Below are positions 63,444-64,000 of a stretch of 64,000 bases of DNA, piece by piece. The notes beneath the pieces are model-generated. The model did not search any database. It saw nothing but the letters and a program-made list of their open reading frames with translations, and was not told the DNA's origin. A program made the position numbers and the translations under genes. Within the stretch, counting starts at the first letter, position 1, and every line of letters begins with the position of its first letter. The stretch is taken from positions 248,001 to 312,000 of the forward strand of contig NZ_VLXZ01000003.1 of NCBI RefSeq assembly GCF_007293315.1, read 5' to 3'. This DNA comes from Alkalicoccobacillus porphyridii (GTDB taxonomy: Bacteria > Bacillota > Bacilli > Bacillales > Bacillaceae_D).

Positions 63444-63867
63444 TTCTTGCTATTTGTGGTGGGGCTCTTGGTATTTTCAGCTTTGCTCTTGGTATCAGGG
63501 CTCGCCTCTTGCTACATGCGGGGCTCCTCTTGGTATTTTCAACTTTGATCTTGGTAACAGGTCTTCGCTCTTGCTACTTGCGGCGCTTCTCTTGGTATTT
63601 TCAGCTTTGCTCTTGGTAACAGGTCTTCGCTCTTGCTACATGCGGCGCTCCTCTTGGTATTTTCAGCTTTGCTCTTGGTATCAGGTCTTCGCTCTTGCTA
63701 CTTGCGGCGCTTCTCTTGGTATTTTCAGCTTTGCTCTTGGTATCAGGTCTTCGCTCTTGCTACTTGCGCAACTCTTCTTGATAAAATCAGCCTCGCTCTT
63801 GGTAACTGGCCTCGCCTCTTGCTACATGCGCAGCTCTTCTTGCTAAAAAAAGTATTCCTCATTATAA
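63444..63867 (+). repeat. 62-bp higher-order tandem repeat, array E (about 7 units, 20-21 monomers)
   Basis: Units start (YTCTTGC) at 63444, 63506, 63568, 63630, 63692, 63754 and 63816: exact period 62. Each has three monomers of 21, 21 and 20 bases beginning CTTGCTAC, CTTGGTATT and CTTGGTAAC/TATC. The array keeps the unit length and the 21+21+20 layout of array D, yet the sequence between cores differs completely from D. It fades into degenerate CTTGCTAA and CATTATAA monomers at 63839 and 63860, still in phase. Frames open through it are not genes. Confidence 0.92.
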
Positions 63868-63889
63868 AATTTAATCGACTTCCCTACAT

Positions 63890-64000
63890 TTATAAATGGG
63901 AATACGCTCCGCGAATTACTTGAACAACCGCGCCAATAGTTTGGCCTTTGAAAGCATCTTGTACAGCTTCACCTGTAGGGCTCACGTAATAGCAACCACC
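63890..64000 (-). CDS. C-terminus of an unidentified protein (partial)
   Basis: Reading the minus strand from the window edge, 36 codons end with TAA at 63892-63890: YYVSPTGEAVQDAFKGQTIG, then AVVQVIRGAYSHL. The composition is protein-like, but the piece is too short to name. It places array E between converging genes. Confidence 0.5.
   Translation of the reverse strand, partial: GGCYYVSPTGEAVQDAFKGQTIGAVVQVIRGAYSHL

Noticed and set aside
51411-63867. CRISPR array
   Set aside because: Cores are 8-10 bases with 11-12 base spacers, far too short, spacers repeat between units, and no cas genes are present.
63373-63923. Frames of 64-157 codons through array E
   Set aside because: Same cause as array D; repeats of LLVFSALLLV-type peptide in shifting frames, and the first overlaps a terminator.

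Overview
The window looks like chromosomal DNA of a Bacillaceae member (low to moderate GC, strong AGGAGG-type ribosome binding sites, lipobox lipoproteins, an RsbR paralogue, AdaA/AlkA/Ogt and YesMN-type two-component genes). The very acidic exported proteins suggest a halotolerant or alkaliphilic relative; that is an inference. No rRNA, tRNA, CRISPR, prophage or transposase gene was seen.

Layout. 0-6 kb: start of a 7TM sensor kinase, then a TetR regulator divergent from an MMPL exporter and its secreted heptad-repeat partner. 6-13.5 kb: small exported proteins, then a PTS operon (PRD activator, class II aldolase, fructose-type EIIABC) and an aldo/keto reductase. 13.7-20.1 kb: AraC-type response regulator, sensor kinase and Afu/Fbp-type ABC importer, arranged like a sugar-phosphate sensing and import system. 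20.3-25.1 kb: RsbR-like protein, malate:quinone oxidoreductase, MFS exporter and SDR. 25.2-32.4 kb: a second Fbp-type ABC importer with PHP and HAD phosphatases under RpiR, plus a GNAT. 32.6-39.9 kb: a Ugp-type importer with CehA-type PHP enzyme and HAD phosphatase next to a DeoR regulator. 40-43.7 kb: a hisD-like dehydrogenase, LacI and GntP operon. 44-47.5 kb: MerR regulator, alcohol dehydrogenase and MFS. 48-50 kb: the adaptive-response operon adaA-alkA-ogt, with ogt interrupted by an in-frame UGA. 50.2-53 kb: a D-tartrate-dehydratase-like enolase and an SDR. 53-58.5 kb: a lipoprotein / lipase-like / helical-partner cassette resembling a type VII secretion reverse-domain lipase toxin with immunity lipoproteins. 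58.9-63.4 kb: a GAF-GAF-PAS-GGDEF-EAL protein and a ThDP enzyme.

Theme. Three ABC importers of families known to carry phosphorylated or phosphodiester compounds lie within 25 kb, each with its own regulator, and two with PHP and HAD phosphatases. This suggests a region for scavenging organic phosphate esters.

Most unusual signal. Five gene gaps hold members of one repeat family built on a CTTGGTA core. In four of them the mean spacing is 20.67 bp, about two helical turns. Two gaps (51.4-52.2 and 63.4-63.9 kb) hold tandem higher-order arrays with an almost exact 62-bp period made of three monomers (21+21+20), although their monomer sequences differ. Two gaps (5.6-5.8 and 47.7-47.9 kb) hold single degenerate monomer runs with the same mean spacing. 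The fifth (32.5 kb) is weak. The arrays are not coding, although they keep long frames open.
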